The position numbers and the translations under genes were made by a program. A DNA stretch of 64,000 nt from Burkholderiales bacterium (GTDB taxonomy: Bacteria > Pseudomonadota > Gammaproteobacteria > Burkholderiales > UBA11063), in the NCBI GenBank assembly GCA_020697255.1, contig JAJFBE010000009.1:24001-88000 (forward strand), written 5' to 3'. Positions 15,833 to 24,627 of the stretch are shown here, in pieces; the first letter of the stretch is position 1, and the number at the start of each line of letters is the position of its first letter. The notes under the pieces were generated by a model. The model saw only the letters and a program-made list of their open reading frames with translations. It was not told the DNA's origin and did no database searches.

Positions 15833-17737
15833 ATGGCATTAATTACCGTTGATAAGGTCAGCCTGGCCTTTGGACATCATTTATTATTAGATCAGGTTAT
15901 TTTGGGCATTGAAGCTGGAGATAAAATTGGCTTAATTGGACGAAATGGTGCTGGCAAATCCTCTTTACTCAAAATTCTGGCACTTGAAATTAAACCTGAT
16001 GATGGGGCAGTATATATTGCCGGAAATGCAAAGGTTATTTATGTTCATCAGGAACCCCAATTAGATAGTCAAAATACGATCGCTGAAGAAATTTTTTCAG
16101 GCTTAGGTGCTATCAAAGAACATCTTGTAGAGTATAATAAAATTTTAGATCAGATGGCAACTGATCATAGCCCCGAACTAGTCGATCGGCTAACGAGTGT
16201 ACAAGAAATTTTAGACCATAATAATGCCTGGGTGGCAAAAAACCTGGTGGATAAAACTATTAGTGAATTGAACCTTAACGGCGAGCAAAAAATTAGTGAT
16301 TTATCCGGTGGGGTCAGGAAAAAAGTTGCAATTGCCAAAGCTTTGGTAAGTAAACCGGATATTTTATTGTTGGATGAACCGACCAATCATTTGGATATTG
16401 CTGCAATAGAATGGTTAGAGGGTGTAATTAATAATTTCAATGGTTCAGTTATTCTAATTACCCATGATAGGACATTTCTGGATAAAACGGTCAACAAGAT
16501 TTTGGAATTAGACCGGGGTAAGGTTAGTGAGTATCCTGGTAGTTATGCCAAATATAAAGAGTGGAAAAATATCCAATTAGCCAATGAAGATAAAATAAAT
16601 CATGAATTTGATAAATTTTTAGCCCAGGAAGAAGTGTGGATTAGAAAAGGCATAGAGGCCAGGCGTACCCGTAACGAAGGTAGGGTTCGGCGTTTGGAAC
16701 AGCTACGTAAAATAAGATCTGAGCGGCGTGAGCGGGTAAGCACTGTAAATATTACGCTGGATCACGGTAATTTATCGGGTAAGATTGTGACTGAGCTGGA
16801 TAAAATTAATGTAAAGTTTGGCGATAGAAAAATAATTGATAATTTTAGTACTACTATAATACGTGGGGATAAGATTGGCTTGATTGGCCCCAATGGCATT
16901 GGTAAATCCACATTACTTAAAGTAATTTTAGGAGAACTAAAGCCTGATAGCGGTAGTGTTAGCTTAGGTACTAAACTGGAGGTGGCTTATTTTGATCAAT
17001 TGCGGGAGCAATTAGATGATAATGCAACTATCCAGGATGTGGTAAGCCAGGGGCATGATTTTATTGATATTGGTAATCGCCGCCTACATATTGCAACCTA
17101 TCTGGAAGAGTTTTTATTCGAAAGTGCCAGGTTTCGCTCAAAAGTATCTTCATTATCTGGTGGTGAGCGTAATCGCTTACTTTTAGCCAGATTATTTTCC
17201 AAGCCGGCAAATGTATTGGTTTTAGATGAGCCGACTAATGACCTGGATATTGAAACTTTAGAGTTATTAGAAGAAAAATTAGCTAATTATAGCGGTACAG
17301 TATTTTTGGTAAGCCATGATCGGGAGTTTTTGGATAATGTGGTGACCGAATCATATGTGTTTACCGGTAATGGCGAGATAGTTGAAATTTTTGGCGGTTA
17401 TTCAGATTATTTGCGTTACAAACAAACTAATGGGCAAAATTCACAACCATCTGTTATTGATATAAAACCAGGTGATACCCCTCAGAAACCGATAGCAACA
17501 GCTTCAAAGCAAGATAAATTATCTTATAAAGAAAAGCTTGAATTGGAGCAATTACCGCAAAAATTACAGGATTTGGAAAAAGAACAATTAGAGTTAAATA
17601 ATTTACTGTTAGAACCTGATTTTTATAAAAAAGACCAGCAGTATATACAGCAAACAAAAAAAAGAATAGCGACCGTTGATGAGGAATTACAGCGCCTATT
17701 TATGCGCTGGGAAGAATTAGAAGAAAGAAGTAAATAA
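15833..17737 (+). CDS. uup: ABC-F family ATPase, Uup-like
   Basis: 634 aa soluble protein with two ABC cassettes. The first has Walker A GRNGAGKSS and signature LSGGVRKK. The second has GPNGIGKST and LSGGERNR. A charged linker (about residues 240-300) separates them, and a C-terminal extension from about residue 540 is predicted to be coiled coil. This two-cassette plus coiled-coil plan is that of Uup, linked to ribosome and branched-DNA functions, rather than EttA. There are no membrane segments. Confidence 0.9.
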   Translation: MALITVDKVSLAFGHHLLLDQVILGIEAGDKIGLIGRNGAGKSSLLKILALEIKPDDGAVYIAGNAKVIYVHQEPQLDSQNTIAEEIFSGLGAIKEHLVEYNKILDQMATDHSPELVDRLTSVQEILDHNNAWVAKNLVDKTISELNLNGEQKISDLSGGVRKKVAIAKALVSKPDILLLDEPTNHLDIAAIEWLEGVINNFNGSVILITHDRTFLDKTVNKILELDRGKVSEYPGSYAKYKEWKNIQLANEDKINHEFDKFLAQEEVWIRKGIEARRTRNEGRVRRLEQLRKIRSERRERVSTVNITLDHGNLSGKIVTELDKINVKFGDRKIIDNFSTTIIRGDKIGLIGPNGIGKSTLLKVILGELKPDSGSVSLGTKLEVAYFDQLREQLDDNATIQDVVSQGHDFIDIGNRRLHIATYLEEFLFESARFRSKVSSLSGGERNRLLLARLFSKPANVLVLDEPTNDLDIETLELLEEKLANYSGTVFLVSHDREFLDNVVTESYVFTGNGEIVEIFGGYSDYLRYKQTNGQNSQPSVIDIKPGDTPQKPIATASKQDKLSYKEKLELEQLPQKLQDLEKEQLELNNLLLEPDFYKKDQQYIQQTKKRIATVDEELQRLFMRWEELEERSK

Positions 17738-17743
17738 CCAGCA

Positions 17744-17892
17744 GTCATTCCAGATTTTAAGAAAATATACTCAAAGTATTCAGGTTCTGGGTGGGGAATG
17801 ACGAAATAAATTGCGACGAAGTGTAGATTTACTATATGAGGAGCAATTTATAAGGAACGACAAAGTCCAGAGTTCAAAGACCAGGAGTACAT
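17744..17892. repeat. Composite of a GTCATTCC inverted repeat and family B copy 2
   Basis: The arms GTCATTCC (17744-17751) and GGAATGAC (17795-17802) form an inverted repeat. From 17778 to 17892 the sequence aligns with 15154-15270. Inner arms AAATAAATTGC and GCAATTTATAA pair. The element ends exactly at the mscS start codon, and its last bases (CCAGGAGTACAT) contain the AGGAG ribosome binding site used by that gene. Confidence 0.75.
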
Positions 17893-19071
17893 ATGTTAGA
17901 GAAGTTTATAGATTCTATACTAGCCCCACTATTAAATGCTACTGGCTGGATGCATGTAGCTAGTTCGGCTATTATCTTATTGTTACTTTTAGTAACAGCG
18001 GTAATAACTTACTATCTGTTTGAGTTTATGATAAAGCTAGTTATGGGCCGGTTTATAAGATCCAGAAAATCAGCTTTTTTAAAGGTAATATCAAAAAACC
18101 GCACCTTTCACTCCTTTGCACATATAGCATCCGGGATAGTGCTTTGGTGTGGTAGTCAAACAGTTATAGAGCATAGCGATACATATTCCAATTATGAAGC
18201 AGAGATATTAGGTAAATTAGCATTATTATATATCTTTATTACATGCTTGCTTATTGCCAGTCGTCTTGTGTGGTCACTCAATACATACTACGAGAAACAT
18301 TTTGATTTTGCCAGACAGTATCCTATTTATAGCTATTTAAGAGTAGCTATTTTATTTATTTGGATAATCGGGATAATTTTGGTAATTTCATTTTCGTTAC
18401 AGACTTCCCCTTGGGCATTACTGACTGGTATTGGTGCTGTATCAGCAGTGTTGGTTTTGATATTTAAAGATACATTGTTGGGTATAATTGCCAGCATTCA
18501 GGCTACAGCATTGGATATTGTACGTATTGGTGATAGGGTTAGCTTAAATAAATATAATGTTGATGGCCGGGTTTTGGATATTTCGATTAACACGGTAAAA
18601 ATTAAAAATGCAGATAATACGGTAGCAAGTGTACCGACATATATGTTAATTAGTGAAATTGTACACAACTGGCGCCCGGTAGAGGAGTCAAGCAGTCGCC
18701 GGATTAAGCGTGCGGTATATCTAGATTCGGATAGCGTTGTTGCCTGTGATACTGCTTTATTAGAAAAGTTACAGCATTTAGAAGTTATTAATCGTTATAT
18801 GGAAGAAAATCCAGATACCGAGTTTATTAACCTGACGTTATTTCGGGTATTTTTCCAAGATTATTTGAGTAAACACAAGAATATAAATCATAATGAACTG
18901 ACTATGGTACGCCATCTAGACCCATTAAATGTCGGTGGTTTGCCATTAGAAGTGTATGCATATACTACAACATATGATTTGGCAACATTTGAACAAATTC
19001 AAGCCGATATTTTTGAATACTTGTTCTCAATGCTGCCAATATTTAACCTAAAAGTATACCGCCAGAATTAG
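17893..19071 (+). CDS. MscS-family mechanosensitive channel, YbdG-like
   Basis: 392 aa with about five membrane segments in the first 190 residues, the pore-lining helix (TGIGAVSAVLVLIFKDTLLGIIAS) and then the cytosolic beta and alpha/beta vestibule. The sequence VDGRVLDISINTVKIKNADN and VHNWRP is typical of the YbdG/MscM branch. It would release solutes on hypo-osmotic shock. The start is fixed by AGGAG at 17883-17887, which belongs to the upstream repeat. Confidence 0.9.
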   Translation: MLEKFIDSILAPLLNATGWMHVASSAIILLLLLVTAVITYYLFEFMIKLVMGRFIRSRKSAFLKVISKNRTFHSFAHIASGIVLWCGSQTVIEHSDTYSNYEAEILGKLALLYIFITCLLIASRLVWSLNTYYEKHFDFARQYPIYSYLRVAILFIWIIGIILVISFSLQTSPWALLTGIGAVSAVLVLIFKDTLLGIIASIQATALDIVRIGDRVSLNKYNVDGRVLDISINTVKIKNADNTVASVPTYMLISEIVHNWRPVEESSSRRIKRAVYLDSDSVVACDTALLEKLQHLEVINRYMEENPDTEFINLTLFRVFFQDYLSKHKNINHNELTMVRHLDPLNVGGLPLEVYAYTTTYDLATFEQIQADIFEYLFSMLPIFNLKVYRQN

Positions 19072-19080
19072 GAAAGGTTT

Positions 19081-19245
19081 AGCAATCTATATAGGTATAT
19101 TCATAGCACCAGGTTCAAGTGGCGGGTTATGCTTACCTGCCAAAGCTTTTTATATCTGCTGCATAAAGAGCGTTGACAAATAAGCACAATCCTATGATTA
19201 AATTTTATATTAGACCAGAAGGATGGTCAATACTGATTTTCCGTA
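19081..19245 (+). repeat. Decayed copy of the upstream region of the 20273 gene
   Basis: This segment aligns collinearly with 19970-20129: AGCAAT...GTATATT-ATGGCACC, then TTATG-TCACCT, AAAG, TTGACAAATAA-CACAAT, and finally a degenerate TACTGATTTTCCGTA against TACCGAATTTCCGTA. The two copies are direct repeats flanking the minus-strand gene 19284-19880. No gene follows this copy on the plus strand. Confidence 0.65.
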
Positions 19246-19283
19246 TTTGCGCGATAGGGCTAGATTTTCCAGCCCAAAAATAT

Positions 19284-19880
19284 TTATGATATAGCACATC
19301 CAGAAGGAGTTTTTGCTTTATTCCAGGCTGCTTCACCACCGCTAGTATAAAGAGTTAGGGGATTAGATATTGGTGTAGGCGTTCTTATGACCTTGCAAAT
19401 TGCATTACTAATTAAATTATGATTTGATGCTGTTTTAAATTCAATGATAGGTTTAAGAACATGGTTTTCTGTTGTAATTTCTACGTTATAATTGACTCCC
19501 TCAATAGGCGGCTCCTCACTCCATCCATGCCATTCTACCTGCCATAAGCGAATATTGTTAAAATTTAAATAGCCCTCAGAATCTGTATATTTGCGCAAGA
19601 AAACTTCTTTATTAGCTAAATGCGTAGTAAGTGAAGTGGTTATCTGATCCTTTCCCACACCATTATCATCAGGAGTAGTAATTTGCCAGGTAAAAGAAAT
19701 TTTGCCATTACACTGAGCTTCCTTTTCATTAAATAAAGCAGCTGCAATGGCAGGGGTTGTATTTACAAGGCACTCACCTTGCTCACGTACAAATGAGGCC
19801 ATAGCTGGGTTCATACTTGTGTATAAAGATAACGCAATAACTATTTGAAATAAATATTTGCTGACTTTAAAAGCTTTCAT
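19284..19880 (-). CDS. Exported protein of unknown function (small exported family, member 1)
   Basis: 198 aa with a signal peptide (basic n-region KAFKVSK, hydrophobic core, cleavage near AMA-SF at about residue 28-29). The mature part has Cys residues soon after cleavage (GEC, AQC), a strand ISFTWQI, and late Cys residues near the C-terminus (AICKV, SGCAIS). This plan recurs in the genes at 20562 and 36130. No known domain is recognised. It lies between two direct repeats (19081-19245 and 19970-20129). Confidence 0.7.
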   Translation of the reverse strand: MKAFKVSKYLFQIVIALSLYTSMNPAMASFVREQGECLVNTTPAIAAALFNEKEAQCNGKISFTWQITTPDDNGVGKDQITTSLTTHLANKEVFLRKYTDSEGYLNFNNIRLWQVEWHGWSEEPPIEGVNYNVEITTENHVLKPIIEFKTASNHNLISNAICKVIRTPTPISNPLTLYTSGGEAAWNKAKTPSGCAIS

Positions 19881-19969
19881 TTTCTATCCCTTATATAAAA
19901 ATTAAATTTATGCTAAGTTCAATAAATAGACACACTATTTCTTCATTGAAGGTTCGCAAAGCAAGACTA

Positions 19970-20129
19970 AGCAATATAAATGTGTATATTTATGGCACCC
20001 AAGGTCAATGAATTATTATGTTCACCTAACAAAGTTCTTTATATAATCTTGAACTTTGACAAATAATCACAATTTTGATGATCGGATTCTATCTTATGTT
20101 TAAAGTATAATCAATACCGAATTTCCGTA
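19970..20129 (+). repeat. Upstream-region repeat, intact copy
   Basis: Second copy of the 160-bp segment at 19081-19245. It lies in the 368-bp gap 19881-20248 and ends in the TACCGAATTTCCGTA box ahead of the exported-protein pair. The rest of the gap is AT-rich and carries a TATAAT at 20152-20157. Confidence 0.65.
20115..20129 (+). promoter_or_regulatory. Candidate operator TACCGAATTTCCGTA
   Basis: A 15-base near-palindrome (TACcGAA-t-TTCcGTA). The same sequence occurs at 32434-32448 and, inverted, at 44131-44145, each time upstream of a gene for an exported protein. Here, as at the other two sites, an AATT[CT]ATG block follows about 16 bases later, and TATAAT lies at 20152-20157. Confidence 0.5.
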
Positions 20130-20272
20130 GAGTATGTTTTTTAAATTCATGTATAATAATTGCTGCCATATGATGTCTGAAGTAGGTATAAATATTTTAA
20201 ATGTATTAAAGATTTATAATAAAAAATTTTGCTAACTATAAAGTTAGCATGAAATATATATTAGGAAAGAAG

Positions 20273-20506
20273 ATGAAGCTAAATAAAATTTATATGATAG
20301 GAATGGTAGCACAGTTTGCAGTATGTATAAATAACACCTATGCTGTTGGGTTTAAGTGTAAGATAGATAACCTATCCAGCCATGATCCTGAAGTGAAACA
20401 ATCCCCTATAAAGATAAGCTGGAATTTTGCTGGTGAAAAGTTTGGTGTTGTTTTTAGCCAGGATAATCAAATTAAACAAAACTTACAAAATTTTTATTTA
20501 ATTTAA
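20273..20506 (+). CDS. Short exported protein, apparently truncated paralogue of the next gene (member 2)
   Basis: 77 aa from ATG 20273, which is preceded by AGGAAAG; an in-frame ATG at 20249 has no such site. The signal peptide cleaves near TYA-VGF. The mature sequence FKCKIDNLS...SPIKISWNF lines up with VQCKSIQGS...KPVTITWKV of the following gene, but this protein stops after the first ~50 mature residues. It therefore looks like a tandem duplicate that lost its 3' part, or a short stand-alone variant. Confidence 0.6.
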   Translation: MKLNKIYMIGMVAQFAVCINNTYAVGFKCKIDNLSSHDPEVKQSPIKISWNFAGEKFGVVFSQDNQIKQNLQNFYLI

Positions 20507-20561
20507 ACTATTGCTAGTTTTGCAATAACTAAAACCTAACTTTAATAATAAGGTGAATAAT

Positions 20562-21095
20562 ATGAACAAAAATATATTTATTATGAGCATACTTGCAGCA
20601 TTAACTTTATCTGCTCAGGTGGCTTATGCAGCTTCAGTACAGTGTAAAAGTATACAAGGCAGTTCTAAGACCATCCTTAAGAAGCCGGTTACTATAACTT
20701 GGAAAGTGGAGGATGAAGAATTAAATATTAAGGTCGAGCAGGAAGGTAATCAACCGCCAGATATTATAATTGTGCCACTTGAGGAAAAGATAGAATCATT
20801 TAAATTAAGTGGTTTTAGAATAATGGGGTTTAAAGTTAAGAAGGATTTTGGTATTCAAAAAGTAGTTTTTCTTTCTGAAGATAAGGACGATGAACCTTGG
20901 GAGTTAGCAAAAATAGTTTATATCAATCCTCATAATGAGAATGATAAGTGGATGATAACAAATAGTCTTTACTCACACCCAGAAAATGCTAGTAATAGTG
21001 GACAACATGTTATAGACCGCTATTTTTTTGGTGGAGGTTCCAAGTATTCAACCAATCCAGACAAAGGGGAACGCGTTTTGTGTAAGCGTATTTGA
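20562..21095 (+). CDS. Exported protein of unknown function (member 3)
   Basis: 177 aa from ATG 20562, preceded by AAGG (20550-20553); an in-frame GTG at 20553 overlaps that site. The signal peptide cleaves near AYA-ASV. The mature protein has one early Cys (VQCKS), the strand VTITWKV, a YSHPENASNSG segment and one late Cys (RVLCKRI), suggesting a disulfide joining both ends. The HP...SNS segment also occurs in the 36130 protein. No known family is recognised. It is adjacent to its shorter paralogue. Confidence 0.7.
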   Translation: MNKNIFIMSILAALTLSAQVAYAASVQCKSIQGSSKTILKKPVTITWKVEDEELNIKVEQEGNQPPDIIIVPLEEKIESFKLSGFRIMGFKVKKDFGIQKVVFLSEDKDDEPWELAKIVYINPHNENDKWMITNSLYSHPENASNSGQHVIDRYFFGGGSKYSTNPDKGERVLCKRI

Positions 21096-21109
21096 GCATA
21101 TGAATAACA

Positions 21110-21129
21110 AAGCCAGTATTAGCTGGCTT
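21110..21129. terminator. Bidirectional hairpin between convergent genes
   Basis: AAGCCAG-tattag-CTGGCTT, placed between the stops of the exported-protein gene (plus) and typA (minus). Flanking T/A-rich bases on both sides make it a plausible shared terminator. Confidence 0.65.
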
Positions 21130-21134
21130 ACTTA

Positions 21135-22943
21135 TTATTTCTTAACAGCGCGCTTACGCTCTAGTTCACTTAAATAACGTTTACGTAAGCGTAGAGTTTT
21201 CGGTGTAATTTCAACTAATTCATCATCATCGATAAACTCAATTGCTCGCTCCAACGTTAATGAAATAGGCGGTGTCAATCTAACTGCTTCATCAGTACCG
21301 GAGGCCCGGACATTAGTTAATTTCTTACCTTTAATCGGGTTTACTACCAGGTCATTATCACGGCTATGAATACCAATGATCATACCTTCATAGAGTTTAT
21401 CGCCAGGGGAGACAAACATACGTCCGCGGTCTTCCAGGTTCCATAGCGCGTAGGCAACAGCCTCGCCGTTTTCCTGGGAAACTAAAACCCCATTATGACG
21501 ACCAGGAATATCGGGTTTTACCGGGCCGTAGTCATCAAATACGTGAGAGATAAGACCGGTACCACGGGTAAGAGTTAAAAAGTCACCTTGGAAGCCAATT
21601 AAGCCACGTGCAGGAATACGGTATTCAAGACGGCTACGACCTTTACCATCAGATGACATATCAACTAACTCACCCCGACGGCGGCCTAGTTCTTCCATAA
21701 CCGCGCCTTGGTTTTCTTCTTCGATATCCACGGTTAACATCTCATATGGCTCACATTTTTCGCCATTAATTTCTTTCATTACCACATGCGGTTTTGCAAC
21801 AGCTAGTTCATAACCCTCGCGGCGCATATTTTCCAGTAATATGGTCAAATGTAACTCACCACGACCAGATACAAGAAATACATCGGCACTTTCGGTATCT
21901 TCAACGCGTAGGGCTACATTAGTTAAAAGTTCTTTATTTAAGCGATCCCGGATTTGGCGGCTGGTAACGAATTTACCTTCAGTTCCGGCTAGAGGTGAGG
22001 TATTTACCTGAAAATTCATACTCAAAGTTGGTTCATCAATTGTAAGCATCGGTAGTGGCTCGGGATTAGCCACGTCACAAATCGTTTGACCAATCCCTAG
22101 TTCTTCAATACCATTAACCAGAACGATATCACCGGCTTCTGCTACGTCAACATTAGTACGCTCTAAACCATTAAAAACTTGCACCTGGTTAATCTTTGCA
22201 GTTTTTTTTGCACCATCAATACCTGTTGCTAAAATTACCTGCTGTCCCGGTTTAATTTTACCTTGCCTGATGCGGCCAATACCAATACGTCCGACAAAAG
22301 AAGAATAATCAAGAGCAGAAATTTGTAACTGGAGGCTACCATCAACATTAGTATCCGGAGCTGGAACATATTTTAAAATAGCATCAAATAGTGCTTCCAT
22401 ATTATCGGTAACCTGGCTTTCATCTAGTGTTGCAAAACCGTTTAGAGCAGATGCATATACTACAGGAAAGTCTAATTGCTCTTCAGTTGCGCCTAGTTTA
22501 TCAAATAAGTCAAATGTCTGGTCAATAACCCAATTGGCGCGTGCACCCGGACGGTCAATCTTATTAATAACTACAATTGGTTTAAGTCCTAAAGCCAGTG
22601 CTTTTTTGGTAACAAATCTGGTTTGCGGCATCGGGCCTTCAACGGCATCAACTAAAAGTAATACTCCATCGACCATCCCCAAAACCCGTTCTACTTCCCC
22701 ACCAAAATCCGCATGTCCAGGTGTATCAACAATATTAATACGAGTATCTTTATAATTTAGCGATACGTTTTTGGCTAAAATGGTGATCCCACGCTCTTTT
22801 TCTAAATCGTTACTATCCATAACGCGTTCAACCACAGCCTGGTGGGCTGAAAATGTTCCGGCTTGTTGGAGTAATTTATCTACTAGGGTAGTTTTTCCGT
22901 GATCGACGTGAGCGATGATAGCAATATTACGAATATTTCTCAT
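21135..22943 (-). CDS. typA: Translational GTPase TypA/BipA
   Basis: 602 aa. G1 [12 protein letters not shown] is near residues 10-21, with the ERGIT switch, [15 protein letters not shown]3 and NKIDRPGA G4. EF-G-like domains III and V and the BipA-specific C-terminal domain ending ERKRAVKK follow. It is a ribosome-associated GTPase used in stress and cold adaptation and 50S assembly. It is transcribed convergently with the exported-protein cluster and divergently from the porin gene. Confidence 0.97.
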   Translation of the reverse strand: MRNIRNIAIIAHVDHGKTTLVDKLLQQAGTFSAHQAVVERVMDSNDLEKERGITILAKNVSLNYKDTRINIVDTPGHADFGGEVERVLGMVDGVLLLVDAVEGPMPQTRFVTKKALALGLKPIVVINKIDRPGARANWVIDQTFDLFDKLGATEEQLDFPVVYASALNGFATLDESQVTDNMEALFDAILKYVPAPDTNVDGSLQLQISALDYSSFVGRIGIGRIRQGKIKPGQQVILATGIDGAKKTAKINQVQVFNGLERTNVDVAEAGDIVLVNGIEELGIGQTICDVANPEPLPMLTIDEPTLSMNFQVNTSPLAGTEGKFVTSRQIRDRLNKELLTNVALRVEDTESADVFLVSGRGELHLTILLENMRREGYELAVAKPHVVMKEINGEKCEPYEMLTVDIEEENQGAVMEELGRRRGELVDMSSDGKGRSRLEYRIPARGLIGFQGDFLTLTRGTGLISHVFDDYGPVKPDIPGRHNGVLVSQENGEAVAYALWNLEDRGRMFVSPGDKLYEGMIIGIHSRDNDLVVNPIKGKKLTNVRASGTDEAVRLTPPISLTLERAIEFIDDDELVEITPKTLRLRKRYLSELERKRAVKK

Positions 22944-23009
22944 ATTAAATTTTAACTTTCTTTACAATTCTAAAAACACAATCTGTAATTATATCACATA
23001 AATAAAAAA

Positions 23010-23039
23010 TTAGACTTAAATAGTGTGTTATTGTATAAT
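23010..23039 (+). promoter_or_regulatory. Promoter of the outer-membrane barrel gene
   Basis: TTAGAC (23010-23015), 18-base spacer, TATAAT (23034-23039), 40 bases upstream of the start codon at 23080. Confidence 0.6.
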
Positions 23040-23079
23040 ACGCGTTTTAAATTAACAACTATCAAGAAAAGGTTATTAT

Positions 23080-24567
23080 ATGATTAGACGTTTCTTAGCG
23101 GCTATTTTCAATGTGCAGATGCTGTTTCTAGGTTTGTGCATATTGAAAATAGCAATAGTTAATGCGATACCCCTGGATAAACCGGTAGATACCGAAAATG
23201 CTATCACAAGCGGTGCTGCCAATGATGAAACTGTCGAAGATGAGTTTCGTAACGATGTAGGTGTTTTAATGACCGAAGAAGAAATTAAGGTATTAAGAAA
23301 TTCCTACATTTCGCCTTATAATTATCTACAGGATCCCATAGATTTAAATATGGGTTTTGATACCAGGACCGATTCACCCAATGGGTCTTACCACGGTGGT
23401 TTTAGTGTTATCGCCGGGGGTAATCGACCGATTAATCGTGATAACATGACATTTAACACCGATGTTGGCGAAATTTGGGGGCAGACAGCACGTCTTGGCG
23501 GTTTTGCTTTGGGCGGCGGCGTAACGACAGTATTTAATATAAATGATAATGGGGATGCCGGTACATTCCATACAACTGGCCAGCTAGCTCCAACTCAAGC
23601 TTATCTAAATTACCAATTTAGTAACAAGGTGGATGTATCTGCTGGTAATATTTTGATCACTACCCCATGGGTAAGCAGCTTTGGCTCTGCACAAGGGGGT
23701 ACCTATGCCATGGGTAATAACACTTATCAAGGCGTTTTGGTCAATGTTCAGGCTTTGCCTAGTTTACTTATAAAAGGTTATACGGCCTGGGGTTATTTAC
23801 AATATCCAAATGGTTGGGTTGGGCCACAAAACTTCTATAATACCATGGGTGGAATATTAGGGAATAGTTTACCAACTAGCGGTACCAGTGGCGTGGGATT
23901 AAACTGGAACCCGGTAGATAGTTATAGTGGTCAGATATGGTTATATAATTTTGCCGATTATGCAAATATGGCATATTTAGATAATACATATCATGTTGGG
24001 TTATCTAAATTGTTTAGCTTTGATTTTAGTTTACAAGCCTTTGCCCAAACTTCAGCAGGTTCATCAATACCCAATCAGGTGTTATCCCCTAATCAGACTA
24101 CTACGCTAGGTAATGTCTCTAGTAATGGCTTAGGGCTTAAAATGGCATTAAACATAGGTGATAATATAAGTAGTATATCATTTAATAATATTTTTGGCAG
24201 CCAAGGTTCATATTTAAATGGTGGTATGGTAACCCCATATACATATGGCATGGAAATTGATCCGTTGTATACTACACCGGCGCTAACTTCAATAGCTGAA
24301 CTTGGTTCAGGATGGGCTTATACACTAAGAAACAGTACTTCATTTTTAGATAAATCATTAAAATTTAATTTATCAATGTCGCAATTTTTTGTAAACCAGG
24401 TATATGCCACACAAATGACTCAGGCAACCGAATATGATGCATCACTTTTATACCGTATTCCGCATAGTAATATGAACGTCTGGACGCGGATGGTATATTT
24501 GCAGCAGCCAGCTAACTATGGGGGTGATATGTGGCAGCCGAGACTAATCTTCAACTGGACTTATTAA
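23080..24567 (+). CDS. Outer-membrane beta-barrel protein, porin-like
   Basis: 495 aa with an N-terminal signal sequence (hydrophobic to about residue 30). An acidic stretch follows, then many alternating amphipathic strands rich in Gly, Asn, Tyr and Trp, ending in the aromatic residue of FNWTY, the typical BAM-recognised last strand. The plan resembles large OprD-like or carbohydrate porins, but I cannot name the substrate. It has its own promoter and a strong ribosome binding site (AAAAGG). The stop codon abuts a truncated copy of repeat family C. Confidence 0.8.
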   Translation: MIRRFLAAIFNVQMLFLGLCILKIAIVNAIPLDKPVDTENAITSGAANDETVEDEFRNDVGVLMTEEEIKVLRNSYISPYNYLQDPIDLNMGFDTRTDSPNGSYHGGFSVIAGGNRPINRDNMTFNTDVGEIWGQTARLGGFALGGGVTTVFNINDNGDAGTFHTTGQLAPTQAYLNYQFSNKVDVSAGNILITTPWVSSFGSAQGGTYAMGNNTYQGVLVNVQALPSLLIKGYTAWGYLQYPNGWVGPQNFYNTMGGILGNSLPTSGTSGVGLNWNPVDSYSGQIWLYNFADYANMAYLDNTYHVGLSKLFSFDFSLQAFAQTSAGSSIPNQVLSPNQTTTLGNVSSNGLGLKMALNIGDNISSISFNNIFGSQGSYLNGGMVTPYTYGMEIDPLYTTPALTSIAELGSGWAYTLRNSTSFLDKSLKFNLSMSQFFVNQVYATQMTQATEYDASLLYRIPHSNMNVWTRMVYLQQPANYGGDMWQPRLIFNWTY

Positions 24568-24622
24568 ACCTGGTTGCTTTGTCTTAGCTATTCCTTGACC
24601 TGCAAGCATATCCTGGTAGTTG
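24568..24622 (+). repeat. Dispersed repeat family C, partial copy
   Basis: TTGCTTTGTCTTAGCTATTCCTTG...CAAGCATATCCTGGTAGTTGA matches the right half of the full copies at 34458-34587 and 61646-61774. It begins directly after the stop codon of the porin gene. Confidence 0.65.
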
Positions 24623-24627
24623 AGTAT

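Noticed and set aside
15154..17892. Insertion sequence
   Set aside because: The repeats are short and no transposase gene lies between or near them; uup between them is a normal chromosomal gene.
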